Source of the DNA: Bacillota bacterium
GTDB taxonomy: Bacteria > Bacillota > Clostridia > Oscillospirales > Oscillospiraceae
Assembly (NCBI GenBank): GCA_030529825.1
Contig: JAUMWD010000012.1
Location: forward strand, 1-49,734
Reading direction: 5' to 3'
DNA length: 49,734 bases
Positions 1-8,741 of this stretch are shown piece by piece. The translations under genes were made by a program, and so were the position numbers. Numbering within the stretch: position 1 is the stretch's first letter; every line of letters begins with the position of its first letter. The notes beneath the pieces are model-generated. The model worked only from the letters and a program-made list of their open reading frames with translations, had not been told where the DNA came from and made no database searches.

Positions 1-3000
1 CTCATCGGTGGGTTCGGGCTCGTCGGTGGGCTCAACTACAGGATCGGTGGGTTCAGGATCTGCGGGAGGTGCCATGCACATTGCAATGCGCTGGATGCCG
101 AAGTCGGCAACGGCGCTGCTTGCCATAATTCTGGCCCTTGCAGGAGCCTCGGCAACAACTGCGGATGTTGTCTTCAGAACGGTGATGGAAATCAGGGAAT
201 CGCCGCTGTTGACGATTACCACATTGCCGTTATCATCGATTTCCTTCATGATGCTGTAGTACATATCGGTTGCGGAGGTGATGGTGTACTCGGTATCGTT
301 GATAGTAACCTTGCCGCTGGTGCCGTTTGCAAGCTTGATACCAAGCTGTACGTCCTTGAGGTCGGCAACGTTTTCAATCTTGAATGCAACACCCTGACCC
401 TTGGAGAGGTAAACCTCGTTCTTGGGACCGTAGTTCTTGTAGTCGTCTACTACTGCGCCGCTGAAGGTCCACTCAGTTACGTTACCATCTTCATCATAGA
501 CGTTAAGCTTGGTGTTATCAAGGAATACAGCGCCTGCGGTGCTGCCGTCCTTGAGAGTGCCGAAGGTGTCCTTGGAGATGAGCAGACTGCGGACTGTCTC
601 GAAGGTTGCGTTTGCTTCATTGCTCTGAGCGTAAACTGCCTGAGCTTCTGCATCTGCACCCATGGGGCTGTAAATGCGGACTGCATCGACATAGTAGCTG
701 TAGCTGTTGTTTGCGTTGCCGTCGAAGCTGCTGTCGTAAACAACAGTAAGGGTTACTTCGTAGCGGCCGTAGTCAAGGCCGAGCTTCTGTACGGTGGGAG
801 TCTGCAGATAAGTATCCTTGCCGTTTACTGCGTAAGCATTTACGGAGAACTTGGAGGTCTTGCCGGTGTCAAGATTCTTGTACTTGACGGAAACGTAGCC
901 TGCCTCACTGGAGGATACGGAATATACTGCAAAGCCTGTGCCGGTGAAGGTGAACTTTGCGGTGGGGAAGGTGCTGTTGGTGGGAACGTTTGCGCCGTAC
1001 TCGTCGTTAACGGTTACGCACTTTGCGCCGCCCATGGAGAAGGTTTCAAACTGGCCGTAGGCTTCGTCATAGCCGAAGACGTCGTCATTTCCGAGCTGGA
1101 ATCTGGGAGCATCTTCACCGGCCTGCTTCCAATCGCCGTCGAAGGTTACGAAGCTGTCTTCGTAGTAGATGCTGGTTGCGGGGATAACATCAACATGGTC
1201 GTACTTATAGAAGTCGCCGAAGTTTGCCTGATAGTAAATGGTATCCTTTGCACCGTCGGAAATTCCGGTGGGAGTGTAGGTCATTACGCTGTCGGCCAGA
1301 GTTGCGGTGTAAAGGTCATCGTTAATGCTTGCGGTGTAGTTGGAATCGGCAGAGCTTGCCTTTGCGGTCTTTTCTGCGACCTTGGGAGCTGTCTTGCTGA
1401 TACCGTCAACTGCATTTGCAGAGCAGAGAGCTCGGAGGTTGAGCTGTACGGGCAGGCCGAAGTCGATAATGGTGTTGCTGGTGGTGGTGCCGCACTCAGC
1501 ATCAACCCAAATAAAGCTGTAAGCATGCTTTGCTGCGCCGCCCTGAGTGTAGGTCATGTCAACGAGGACAAGTGCGCCGCCGTTCTTTGCAACGGTAAGG
1601 GTGTTGTTTGCGCCGCTGGGTGCCTGGGTGAACACATCACTTGCCGTGCCGGAAGCATCAGCCAGAACACGCCATGTCCAAGCAGTAGTGGTGTATGCAA
1701 CGCCCTGACTGTCAACGACCTTTGCATTCAGTGCAAGTGTGTCGCCGGGGATTGCGCCGGGGATTTCGTAGAGGTCTGGATTGCTGTTGTCTGCGAGGAA
1801 GATGTCAATCTTGGGCTCTTTTGCCTTGATTGTGATTGAAACGCTTGATGTTATGCTCTTGTTATCGGGGGTCTTGTATTGAGTACCGTCTGCCTTGTAG
1901 TAGGTTGCGGTGGCGGTGACAGTTCCTTCGGTGCCGTTCCAGACAATTGAAACGGTATCGTCATTCTTATCACTTGCCCACTTGGTGTTGCTTGCCATAA
2001 TGCCGGTATTGCCGGTGAAGCTCCATACCCAGTGGCCGTCATCGGGCAGGAAGTCGAGATTTACGGGGTCGGAAATGCCGATTGCCTGCAGAGTGGTATC
2101 GTTTCCGTTGACAACATCATTAATGGTTGTGCTGTCGATTGCTTCGCCGTTAATGAGAATATCTGCATCAAAGCTTGCTGCATTTGTGATAACGGTGTCG
2201 CTGGTCAGCCAGTTGTAGTTGGTGTAAACCCAGGCGTAGTTGTTAACCTGAACCCAGCGGTAGCCCTCTGCAACGGCTCTGTTGTCGGGTGCGGAATAGT
2301 AGCTGCCGTTATTGCAGTCGAATTCATAATTCTTGCCGTCATACTCTTTCCAGAAGAAGTTTGCGGTTACGGTGGTGGTGCCGAGGTTGCCGGTGAACTC
2401 AAGCAGGCCGCCGCCCTGAGTGAAGTCATAGCCGGTGGTGCCGAGACCGTCGGACTGGGTAACGGTTGCTACATCGGTATTGGAGCTCATCCAGTAAATC
2501 TTCTGGTTGTCACCGAAGGTGTAGAGAGGATAAGGACCGCGGGCATCATTGATGTAGCCGTCATCAGCATTTCTATCAATATAGCTGAAGCTTGATGTGT
2601 GCTGGTCGTACTGGTCAAGCATATCGGAATTCAGCTGGAAGTAAAGCTGAATGCTGTCCGTGCTCGTCTTGTTGAGGAGAACGGTGTTGTCGTCAGCCTC
2701 AAGCCAGTTTTTGCTGGTGTCCTGAGCGATGTCAAGCTCGGTGTAAACGCCCTTGGAGGTGCTATCGAAAAGCGCGACGTTTCTGCTGGTACGATAGTCT
2801 CCGATGTGGTTGCCGTTATACTGTGCAACAGTAATAAACTGGGGACCGTAGTTGCCCATTTTCTTATCGGCCAAAACCAGTTCCTTATCGGTACCGTCCG
2901 CATCATAATAAAGTCTGACCATATCGTCACCTTGAGGGCTTGTCTTATTAAAGGTAAACCAGCCTTTGCTGCCGCCGAAGATGCCGCCTATGATGCTGCT

Positions 3001-5187
3001 GCTATCACTACCGGCAAAAGTAGGAGTAGAAGTTGAATAAATTGAGTCGCCGGTGGTTGTCCTTGTTCTGTTAAATGAAAGATAATAGCCGTCGTTACTC
3101 CAATAGTAGCTGCCGTCAACCTTAGAAAGACTCCACTTTGCATCGCTGTTTGCGGAATTCTCAACAACATATGCCTTACCTGACGTACCGCGCTGAACCT
3201 CAACTACCTTTTCGGAAACGTGGGAACGGGTGTTAATCGTGTTGGCAGAAATATCAGTACCGATTAAGCCACCCAATGTTGTTTCATATCCGCCGTCTTT
3301 GCTGTTGCCAACCGCATAGCCGGTGGTGGACTGGTTTGCATTTGCAAAGTCGTTCTTGATACCGGCGCCGTTGGTGTTGACGATGAAGTAGTTGTTGCCG
3401 TCGTTAAGGGTGGTGGTTGTGAAATAAACGCCTCTTACGATGACGTTGTTGCCGTCCTGAGACTGCAGGGTTTCCTGCTTATAGAAGATGCTGAGAGGAG
3501 TGAGACCGGAAACGCGGGTCTGACCGCCCTGGGTATAGTGGATACCGTCGGTGGTGAAGCCCTTTGCCATTGCGGTGGAGAAGCTGTAGGTCTTGTCGCC
3601 GCAGCTTGCACTGCCCATAGCGTAGGAGCCGGTGTTGGAGGTGCCGAGACCTTCGAGGCTTATGTAGCCGAAGCGGTCGAAGTTATCGTGATTTACGGTA
3701 ACAGACTTGGTGGCATATGCCTTCTTATAACCGCCGTTGCCGTATTCATCACCGATGGTGATGCTTCCGGAGTAGGAGTCATCCTGACCGGGAGTCATGT
3801 TATCGTAAGCATCGCCGTAGGTTGCAAGCCATGCGTTTACATTGCGGCGAATCTGGTCGATGCTGTCGCTGTAGGACAGGGTGTTGCCTGCATCGCCTAC
3901 TGCGCGGGTGTAAACAGTGCCGTCATCAGCGCGCCAGGGAGTAAGCTCGTAGAAGTAAATCTCTACGCCTGCCTCGTGGCACTTCTGAACGAGGTACTTG
4001 TAGCCTGCGATAATCTGCTCGGTAACCTGAGCCGCGCTTCTGCCTGCGAAGTTTGAGGTCATGTCACTGCAGTTGGGATGGAGGATATCGTTGATACCCA
4101 CCTTAACGATGACCTTCTTAACGCCGTTGAGCTGAAGGACCTCGTCAATAACAGAGATTGCAGCCTCGTCCATGGCGTTGCCGTTATGGTCCTGTGCGCC
4201 GTCCTGACCGTTGAGGAGGAGCTCGTTGCCCTTTACGGCTGCCCATACGAATGCAACATCGTCAATGTCGTTTGCATCAAGTCTGCTTGCAAGCTTTACG
4301 GGGATATCGTTTGCAAGGGTGGAGTCGCCCATGATAACGGTGGTGTACTGATTTGCGTTTGAACGCTGTACCTCAACAGTATTGAGGAAGGGGATTACAT
4401 TGTAATCGCCGGTCTCGTTGGACTTGCTGAGGGAGACAGGAGAAACAACGCCGCCCTGACCCAGTCGCTGCTCTTCGGTATGGTTATATGTACCGTTAAG
4501 AGCAATGCCCAGATACTTGGTGTCGCCTCCGATGAGACCGCCGGTGAAGCCCTTCTTGAAGCCGGTGCTGTTGGAGTTCATGTCGCATACCCAGGTGGAT
4601 ACGCACATATAATCATTTGCCTTAATGCCCAGCTTGGAGATATCAATGGGGTCAGAGGTGATTTTCTGACCGGGCTTGACCTTGAGAATGCCGGAGTCGT
4701 TGTAGTAGGAGCCGCCCATTACAGCCTGACCGTTGGCAATGGCGGTCTTGAAGTACTTTGCAAGGTCATTACCCTTGATTGCTACATAGGTACTGTTAGC
4801 CCATTCGCCGGCGTCCTTGGCATTACCTTTTGCAAGGGTAATTTCGCCAATCTTGAGCCACTCGCTGCCGGTGCCGTACTCATTGGAGTAAGTAAGGCGA
4901 ATGGTGTTGCCACCCTGGCTCATGGGAATGGTGGTACGCAGGGTACGCTCGTTCAGGCCTGCTATAACACCTACTGCGGTGCTGCTGTCAGACTGTGAAT
5001 CGAGGTATACCATGCTGGTATGCCATGCGGTAACCCACTGGGATGTACCACCGGGGTTGGTGTTGCTGCTCACAGCCTCTGCTTCTGTGCCGAGGTCCAC
5101 ATTGGGGATGATGGGCATGCCTGCGAGCAGGGAAAGCACCATCACCAGGCACAGCAGAAAGCTTAAGCCTCTTCTGGTTTTTTTCAT
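1..5187 (-). CDS. Giant secreted SGNH/GDSL hydrolase (XynE-like), C-terminus outside window
   Basis: The frame is open from an ATG at 5187 to the window edge (1729 residues, no stop), so the 3' end is missing. GGAGG lies 13 bases before the ATG. An N-terminal signal peptide (MKKTRRGLSFLLCLVMVL...) is followed by a domain with the SGNH blocks: GDS at residues 287-289 (Ser289 the likely nucleophile), a later Gly (KGNELL), GIND near residue 365 and DGIH at 547-550 (Asp547 and His550). The WVTAWHTS start and the SNEYG segment before GDS resemble XynE-like carbohydrate esterases. Residues 600-1700 are beta-rich and look like stacked lectin, Ig or CBM modules. The visible tail ends in a Pro-Thr-Glu linker (EPTDEPEPTDE), typical before a surface anchor; neighbours use SLH domains, so one is guessed here. 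Probable role: deacylation of an extracellular polysaccharide. The substrate is not visible. Confidence 0.85.
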   Translation of the reverse strand, partial: MKKTRRGLSFLLCLVMVLSLLAGMPIIPNVDLGTEAEAVSSNTNPGGTSQWVTAWHTSMVYLDSQSDSSTAVGVIAGLNERTLRTTIPMSQGGNTIRLTYSNEYGTGSEWLKIGEITLAKGNAKDAGEWANSTYVAIKGNDLAKYFKTAIANGQAVMGGSYYNDSGILKVKPGQKITSDPIDISKLGIKANDYMCVSTWVCDMNSNSTGFKKGFTGGLIGGDTKYLGIALNGTYNHTEEQRLGQGGVVSPVSLSKSNETGDYNVIPFLNTVEVQRSNANQYTTVIMGDSTLANDIPVKLASRLDANDIDDVAFVWAAVKGNELLLNGQDGAQDHNGNAMDEAAISVIDEVLQLNGVKKVIVKVGINDILHPNCSDMTSNFAGRSAAQVTEQIIAGYKYLVQKCHEAGVEIYFYELTPWRADDGTVYTRAVGDAGNTLSYSDSIDQIRRNVNAWLATYGDAYDNMTPGQDDSYSGSITIGDEYGNGGYKKAYATKSVTVNHDNFDRFGYISLEGLGTSNTGSYAMGSASCGDKTYSFSTAMAKGFTTDGIHYTQGGQTRVSGLTPLSIFYKQETLQSQDGNNVIVRGVYFTTTTLNDGNNYFIVNTNGAGIKNDFANANQSTTGYAVGNSKDGGYETTLGGLIGTDISANTINTRSHVSEKVVEVQRGTSGKAYVVENSANSDAKWSLSKVDGSYYWSNDGYYLSFNRTRTTTGDSIYSTSTPTFAGSDSSSIIGGIFGGSKGWFTFNKTSPQGDDMVRLYYDADGTDKELVLADKKMGNYGPQFITVAQYNGNHIGDYRTSRNVALFDSTSKGVYTELDIAQDTSKNWLEADDNTVLLNKTSTDSIQLYFQLNSDMLDQYDQHTSSFSYIDRNADDGYINDARGPYPLYTFGDNQKIYWMSSNTDVATVTQSDGLGTTGYDFTQGGGLLEFTGNLGTTTVTANFFWKEYDGKNYEFDCNNGSYYSAPDNRAVAEGYRWVQVNNYAWVYTNYNWLTSDTVITNAASFDADILINGEAIDSTTINDVVNGNDTTLQAIGISDPVNLDFLPDDGHWVWSFTGNTGIMASNTKWASDKNDDTVSIVWNGTEGTVTATATYYKADGTQYKTPDNKSITSSVSITIKAKEPKIDIFLADNSNPDLYEIPGAIPGDTLALNAKVVDSQGVAYTTTAWTWRVLADASGTASDVFTQAPSGANNTLTVAKNGGALVLVDMTYTQGGAAKHAYSFIWVDAECGTTTSNTIIDFGLPVQLNLRALCSANAVDGISKTAPKVAEKTAKASSADSNYTASINDDLYTATLADSVMTYTPTGISDGAKDTIYYQANFGDFYKYDHVDVIPATSIYYEDSFVTFDGDWKQAGEDAPRFQLGNDDVFGYDEAYGQFETFSMGGAKCVTVNDEYGANVPTNSTFPTAKFTFTGTGFAVYSVSSSEAGYVSVKYKNLDTGKTSKFSVNAYAVNGKDTYLQTPTVQKLGLDYGRYEVTLTVVYDSSFDGNANNSYSYYVDAVRIYSPMGADAEAQAVYAQSNEANATFETVRSLLISKDTFGTLKDGSTAGAVFLDNTKLNVYDEDGNVTEWTFSGAVVDDYKNYGPKNEVYLSKGQGVAFKIENVADLKDVQLGIKLANGTSGKVTINDTEYTITSATDMYYSIMKEIDDNGNVVIVNSGDSLISITVLKTTSAVVAEAPARARIMASSAVADFGIQRIAMCMAPPADPEPTDPVVEPTDEPEPTDE

Positions 5188-5264
5188 ATTCCGATACCTC
5201 CGGATTCTTAAGGCCGAAACGGCCAGATTTTACTGAAATTTTTGCGGGATTTCTAAAAAAGGGT

Positions 5265-5279
5265 ATAGTGGTACACTAT
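5265..5279. promoter_or_regulatory. Perfect inverted repeat in 5' leader of the SGNH gene
   Basis: ATAGTG-gta-CACTAT is a perfect 6+3+6 palindrome about 20 bases downstream of the predicted -10 box of the SGNH hydrolase promoter, within the transcribed leader. The position suits a repressor operator. No regulator is identified. Confidence 0.4.
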
Positions 5280-5297
5280 GCCTATTATTAGATGTAC

Positions 5298-5327
5298 ATT
5301 ATACTAAATTTTCACTGCCCTTGTCAA
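5298..5327 (-). promoter_or_regulatory. Sigma-A promoter of the SGNH hydrolase gene
   Basis: On the minus strand, TTGACA (5327-5322) and TATAAT (5303-5298) both match consensus, with an 18-base spacer. The leader to the ATG at 5187 is about 100 bases. Confidence 0.75.
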
Positions 5328-5427
5328 CAAAATGTTACCATTAAAGCGACGAAAATATAAGATTTTTTACCATTTTTAGGATTGGATTTTAAGCAAATGC
5401 ACCAAATAATCCCTACGAAATATAGAA

Positions 5428-5462
5428 AATCACCACGGCGTTCGTTATCCGCCGCGGTGATT
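5428..5462 (-). terminator. Rho-independent terminator of the DUF4434 operon
   Basis: Arms AATCACCRCGGCG and its complement (5428-5440 and 5450-5462) form a 13-bp stem with one G-T pair and a 9-base loop, 16 bases after the stop of the SLH/DUF4434 gene. The minus-strand sequence after the stem is T-rich (TTCTAT). Confidence 0.75.
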
Positions 5463-5478
5463 GATTTTTGTTCGATTT

Positions 5479-7380
5479 TCAGCCCTGGGCAATTGCCGCG
5501 GGAGAGGCATTTCCCGCCGCATCATAGGCAATGATGCTGTATTCCGCGGACACATCTGCGTTCCAGTCATAGAACTGGGTGTAATCCAGACCGTAGCAGC
5601 ATTCGATTCTTGTGAGGAATGTGCCGTCCTTGAAAATTTTGTAGTATGCAATGCCGAAGTCATCCTCGGGCTCGTCCCATGTGATGAGGACATTTGCATC
5701 ATACTGGCCCTTGTAGCAATTGGTGATTTCGCCCGGGGCATTGCTCTCGAGAACATAGCCCTTGGCAACATAGTCAAGGTAGGTGTCCATGTAGACGGAG
5801 GACACGGCATAGGGGCTGAAATAGTGATTGTAGGAGAAGGTGATGATGTTATCACAGTACTCGGAGGCAATCTTCAGCTGATTTACAAAGCGGTCAAGGG
5901 TTGCGGTGACGCTTTCAGTATTCTCCGTGGCAGGTCTTGTGATTACGCCGCTGCCGAAGCTGTCCTCAATGTTGGTGATGAAGTTTTCGCAGTTTGCCCA
6001 AAGCTGTACATCAGCCTCGGCGGAATCCACCGCCTTGCGGTACATCTCCCAGTTTCTGCGGAGGTTTTCCTCCTTCGTCCAGCCTGCGCCCACCGCATCC
6101 TGCGGAGCGAAGATGTCGCCGTCGCGGAGGTTTGTATGGCGGAAGAACTGCTTCCAGTCAAAGCTTGCGGCGCTTGAGCCCAGAGAAAGGTAATCGGAGT
6201 TGAAGGGGCTGAGCATGAGAGGCAGTGATGCGTCAAGCTCGTTGAGAGTGTCAATGAGAATGTTGATGCCGCTGCAGATGCCCAGAATGTTCAGCTGGCA
6301 GATGGGCATGTTGTTCAGCTCCGGCGGGAAATACCAGCCGCCGAAGGCATCGGCGTAGTCGGCGTGGTACTTGGCGTAAATCTCCTTCGCCATGGCTGCC
6401 GCCACGCGGCAAACATCCTTATACTGGCTTGTGTTTGCGCCCTCGGTCCAGAAATCGTCAAACATGCTCAGACCGATGAAAACCTGAATTCCGCTGCCGC
6501 TGCAGTTGCGGAGTGCGGCTTCGATGACGTCAGCATCGCTGAAGGCGGCATCGGAGAAGGTGTCCAGCTCGCTGTCATAGTAAACCGTCCATTTGCCGCC
6601 GTCGGTGCGGCTTGCTTTTTCGGCGGTATCCTGCAGAATCAGATACTTGATGCCCGCCTGCTGCATGGCGGCAATCTCCGCCTGCCATCTTGCATCGTCC
6701 CATGTGCAGCTATACCACGACTGCAGGAAGGTGCCGTTGAACACGGGCGCGCAGCCCTGCTTCTGAAGCTGCTGCATGCGGTAAAGCAGGGTTACAATCT
6801 GACCGCGGGTGCAGGTCTTATCGGGTGAAAAGGTGGTGTCCGTTGTGCCGAGAGTAATTCCCTGCTCCGTTGCCCACAGAACGGCATCACGGTAATAGGC
6901 ATTTTCGGGAACATCCGTGAAGGGGCATTCCGCGGATTCGGGTGCGGGACAGCCCTGTGAACGCCAAAGGAAGGTTACGATTTCCCCTCTGGTGCAGGTC
7001 TTGTTGGGGGAAAATGCGGTGGCGCTCGTGCCCGTGGTTATGCCCGTTTCGGCAGCCCACAGCACCGCATCATAGCAGAAGGATTTTGCGGAAACATCGG
7101 TGAAGGGATTTGCCGTAAGCGTGGCTTCGGGGCAGCCCTCTGCGCGCCAGATAAAGGTCACCGCCTGGGCTCTCGTGCAGGGCATATTGGGGGAAAACAG
7201 GGATGCGCCCGTGCCCTTTGTGATGTCCTTGCTCACTGCCCAGCACACTGCATCATAGCAATATGAGCCCTCGGAAACATCGGAAAAGCTCTCCGCCGAT
7301 GCGGTCTGCGGCACGGCAAATGCGAAGAGGCTGAAGCACATTGCAAGTGCCAAAAAAATTCCTAAAACTGATTTTTTCAT
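5479..7380 (-). CDS. SLH-anchored DUF4434 glycoside-hydrolase-like surface protein
   Basis: 633 residues. A signal peptide ends near residue 29 (TASA/ESF). Three SLH repeats follow at about 30-72, 90-135 and 150-200, each with the F-x-D-V...A-V-x-W-A and F-S-P-x-x-x-C-T-R pattern, so the protein should bind secondary cell wall polymer. Residues about 215-530 match the DUF4434 TIM-barrel type (start FNGTFLQSW, then MQQAGIKYLILQDT), a family related to glycoside hydrolases but mostly uncharacterised. The last 85 residues resemble a fibronectin-III module (ITWDEPEDDFGIAYYKIF). The start has AGAGG 8 bases upstream. It begins 21 bases after the stop of the PglE-like gene, implying co-transcription, and a terminator follows. 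Likely role: hydrolysis or binding of a surface or dietary glycan at the wall. The substrate is unknown. Confidence 0.85.
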   Translation of the reverse strand: MKKSVLGIFLALAMCFSLFAFAVPQTASAESFSDVSEGSYCYDAVCWAVSKDITKGTGASLFSPNMPCTRAQAVTFIWRAEGCPEATLTANPFTDVSAKSFCYDAVLWAAETGITTGTSATAFSPNKTCTRGEIVTFLWRSQGCPAPESAECPFTDVPENAYYRDAVLWATEQGITLGTTDTTFSPDKTCTRGQIVTLLYRMQQLQKQGCAPVFNGTFLQSWYSCTWDDARWQAEIAAMQQAGIKYLILQDTAEKASRTDGGKWTVYYDSELDTFSDAAFSDADVIEAALRNCSGSGIQVFIGLSMFDDFWTEGANTSQYKDVCRVAAAMAKEIYAKYHADYADAFGGWYFPPELNNMPICQLNILGICSGINILIDTLNELDASLPLMLSPFNSDYLSLGSSAASFDWKQFFRHTNLRDGDIFAPQDAVGAGWTKEENLRRNWEMYRKAVDSAEADVQLWANCENFITNIEDSFGSGVITRPATENTESVTATLDRFVNQLKIASEYCDNIITFSYNHYFSPYAVSSVYMDTYLDYVAKGYVLESNAPGEITNCYKGQYDANVLITWDEPEDDFGIAYYKIFKDGTFLTRIECCYGLDYTQFYDWNADVSAEYSIIAYDAAGNASPAAIAQG

Positions 7381-7401
7381 GGTTTTTTCCTCTGTTTTAT
7401 G

Positions 7402-8532
7402 TCAAATTTGTTCAAACACTTTGCGAACGATGCGGATGACCTCCTGCTGTTCCTCAGGGGTCATTTTGGTGTCGCTGGGGAGACATACCCCACGGTTAAA
7501 GAGGTCATCTGCCACGGACTTTTCCGCCACCTGCACGAACCTGCAATCGGCAAAAACCGGCTGAAGGTGCATGGGCTTCCACACATGGCGCGCTTCCATA
7601 TTTTCCGCCTGCAGAGCATCGATAATCTGTGTTGGAGTCACTCCGCAATCCGCCTTCAGCAGCACTGTGGACAACCAGCGGTTTGCCCTGCTGTCGGGCA
7701 GGCAGGGTGAAATTTCAAGGGGCAGGTCGGTGAAGGCTTTTTCATAAGTCTCGCATATCTCGCGCTTGCGCTCAACGCGCTTTTCCAGCACCCGCATCTG
7801 TCCTCTGCCGATGCCTGCGCTGATATTGCTCAGGCGGTAGTTATAGCCGATTTCCTCGTGCTGATACCAGGGGAAGGGCTCACGGGCTTGGGTTGCAAGC
7901 TTCAAGGCGTGCTTTGCGTCACTCTCGTTTTCACACAGCAGCATACCGCCGCCGGAGGTGGTTATAATCTTATTGCCGTTAAAGGAAAGCGCGCCGAATT
8001 TGCCGAAGGTGCCGCACTTTCTGCCCTTGTAGTCAGAGCCTAACGCCTCCGCCGCGTCCTCGATGAGTGGCACATCATGCTCCCTGCAGATGGCACAGAT
8101 TTCCTCCATCCTCGCAGGTGTGCCGTAGAGATGCACCACCACAACCGCCTTGGGCCTTCCGTAAAGCTCAAAGGCCTTTTTCAGCGCCTCGGGATCCATA
8201 TTCCATGTATCCCGCTCGGAGTCAATATACACCGCCTCGGCACCCATGTAGGCGATGGGATTTGCCGATGCGGAGAAGGTCAGGTCCTGGCAAAAGACCA
8301 TGTCCCCTCTTCCCACTCCCGCAAGAAGCATGGAAAGGTGCAGGGCGGCGGTGCCTGCGGACAGTGCCACGGTGCTTGCGGCGCCCGTGTAGTCCTTAAC
8401 CGCCTTTTCGAACTCATTTACATTTTCGCCCAAGGGCGCAATCCAGTTTTTATTAAAGGCATCCTTTATGTATTCAAGCTCATAGCCTTCATCAGACATG
8501 TGAGGGCTTGCCAGAAATATGCGTTTATCCAT
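7402..8532 (-). CDS. PglE/LegC-type UDP-4-amino-sugar aminotransferase (DegT/DnrJ family)
   Basis: 376 residues, PLP-dependent, cytoplasmic. Strong family motifs: NWIAPLGENVNEFE (substrate region), SAGTAALHL, IEDAAEALGS (Asp159 and Glu162, PLP contacts), then NGNKIITTSGGGM with Lys188 as the Schiff-base lysine, and the SRANRWLS segment. From memory the sequence is close to Campylobacter PglE along its length, which makes UDP-4-amino-4,6-dideoxy-GlcNAc for bacillosamine; the exact sugar here is inferred. The ATG at 8532 was chosen over a GTG at 8547 because GGAG lies at 8545-8542, 9 bases upstream, and overlaps the GTG. It has its own promoter and leads a two-gene operon with the SLH/DUF4434 surface protein. 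No dehydratase or acetyltransferase of a bacillosamine route is in the window. Confidence 0.85.
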   Translation of the reverse strand: MDKRIFLASPHMSDEGYELEYIKDAFNKNWIAPLGENVNEFEKAVKDYTGAASTVALSAGTAALHLSMLLAGVGRGDMVFCQDLTFSASANPIAYMGAEAVYIDSERDTWNMDPEALKKAFELYGRPKAVVVVHLYGTPARMEEICAICREHDVPLIEDAAEALGSDYKGRKCGTFGKFGALSFNGNKIITTSGGGMLLCENESDAKHALKLATQAREPFPWYQHEEIGYNYRLSNISAGIGRGQMRVLEKRVERKREICETYEKAFTDLPLEISPCLPDSRANRWLSTVLLKADCGVTPTQIIDALQAENMEARHVWKPMHLQPVFADCRFVQVAEKSVADDLFNRGVCLPSDTKMTPEEQQEVIRIVRKVFEQI

Positions 8533-8562
8533 ATTAACACGCTCCACTATTAGTGTTGCTTT

Positions 8563-8591
8563 ATTATAATACTTCTTTTTTTATCTGTAAA
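8563..8591 (-). promoter_or_regulatory. Promoter of the PglE-like/DUF4434 operon
   Basis: On the minus strand, TTTACA (8591-8586), a 17-base spacer and TATAAT (8568-8563). It lies about 30 bases before the RBS/ATG at 8532. Confidence 0.7.
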
Positions 8592-8678
8592 CATCGGCTT
8601 TAGCAAAAAGGTCAGGCAGCTTCCCCATGCAGGTATTTCCGCCCACTATCATAATTTGGTAATAATTCGTCTGAATCA

Positions 8679-8707
8679 TTGTGTTTTCCCCGGAATTATT
8701 ATATAAT
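8679..8707 (+). promoter_or_regulatory. Promoter of the SLH lipase-like gene
   Basis: TTGTGT (8679-8684), a 17-base spacer and TATAAT (8702-8707). The leader to the ATG at 8742 is short (about 28 bases) and contains GAGAGG. It is divergent from the PglE-like operon promoter. Confidence 0.65.
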
Positions 8708-8741
8708 GATTCGGCAATGCTATGCTTTGAGAGGTTTAATC

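Noticed and set aside
1195-4998. Several plus-strand ORFs of 94-214 residues opposite the giant SGNH gene
   Set aside because: All are antisense to one continuous minus-strand frame with a signal peptide and catalytic motifs.
5461-6177. 238-residue plus-strand ORF
   Set aside because: Antisense to the C-terminal half of the SLH/DUF4434 protein; it also overlaps the terminator.
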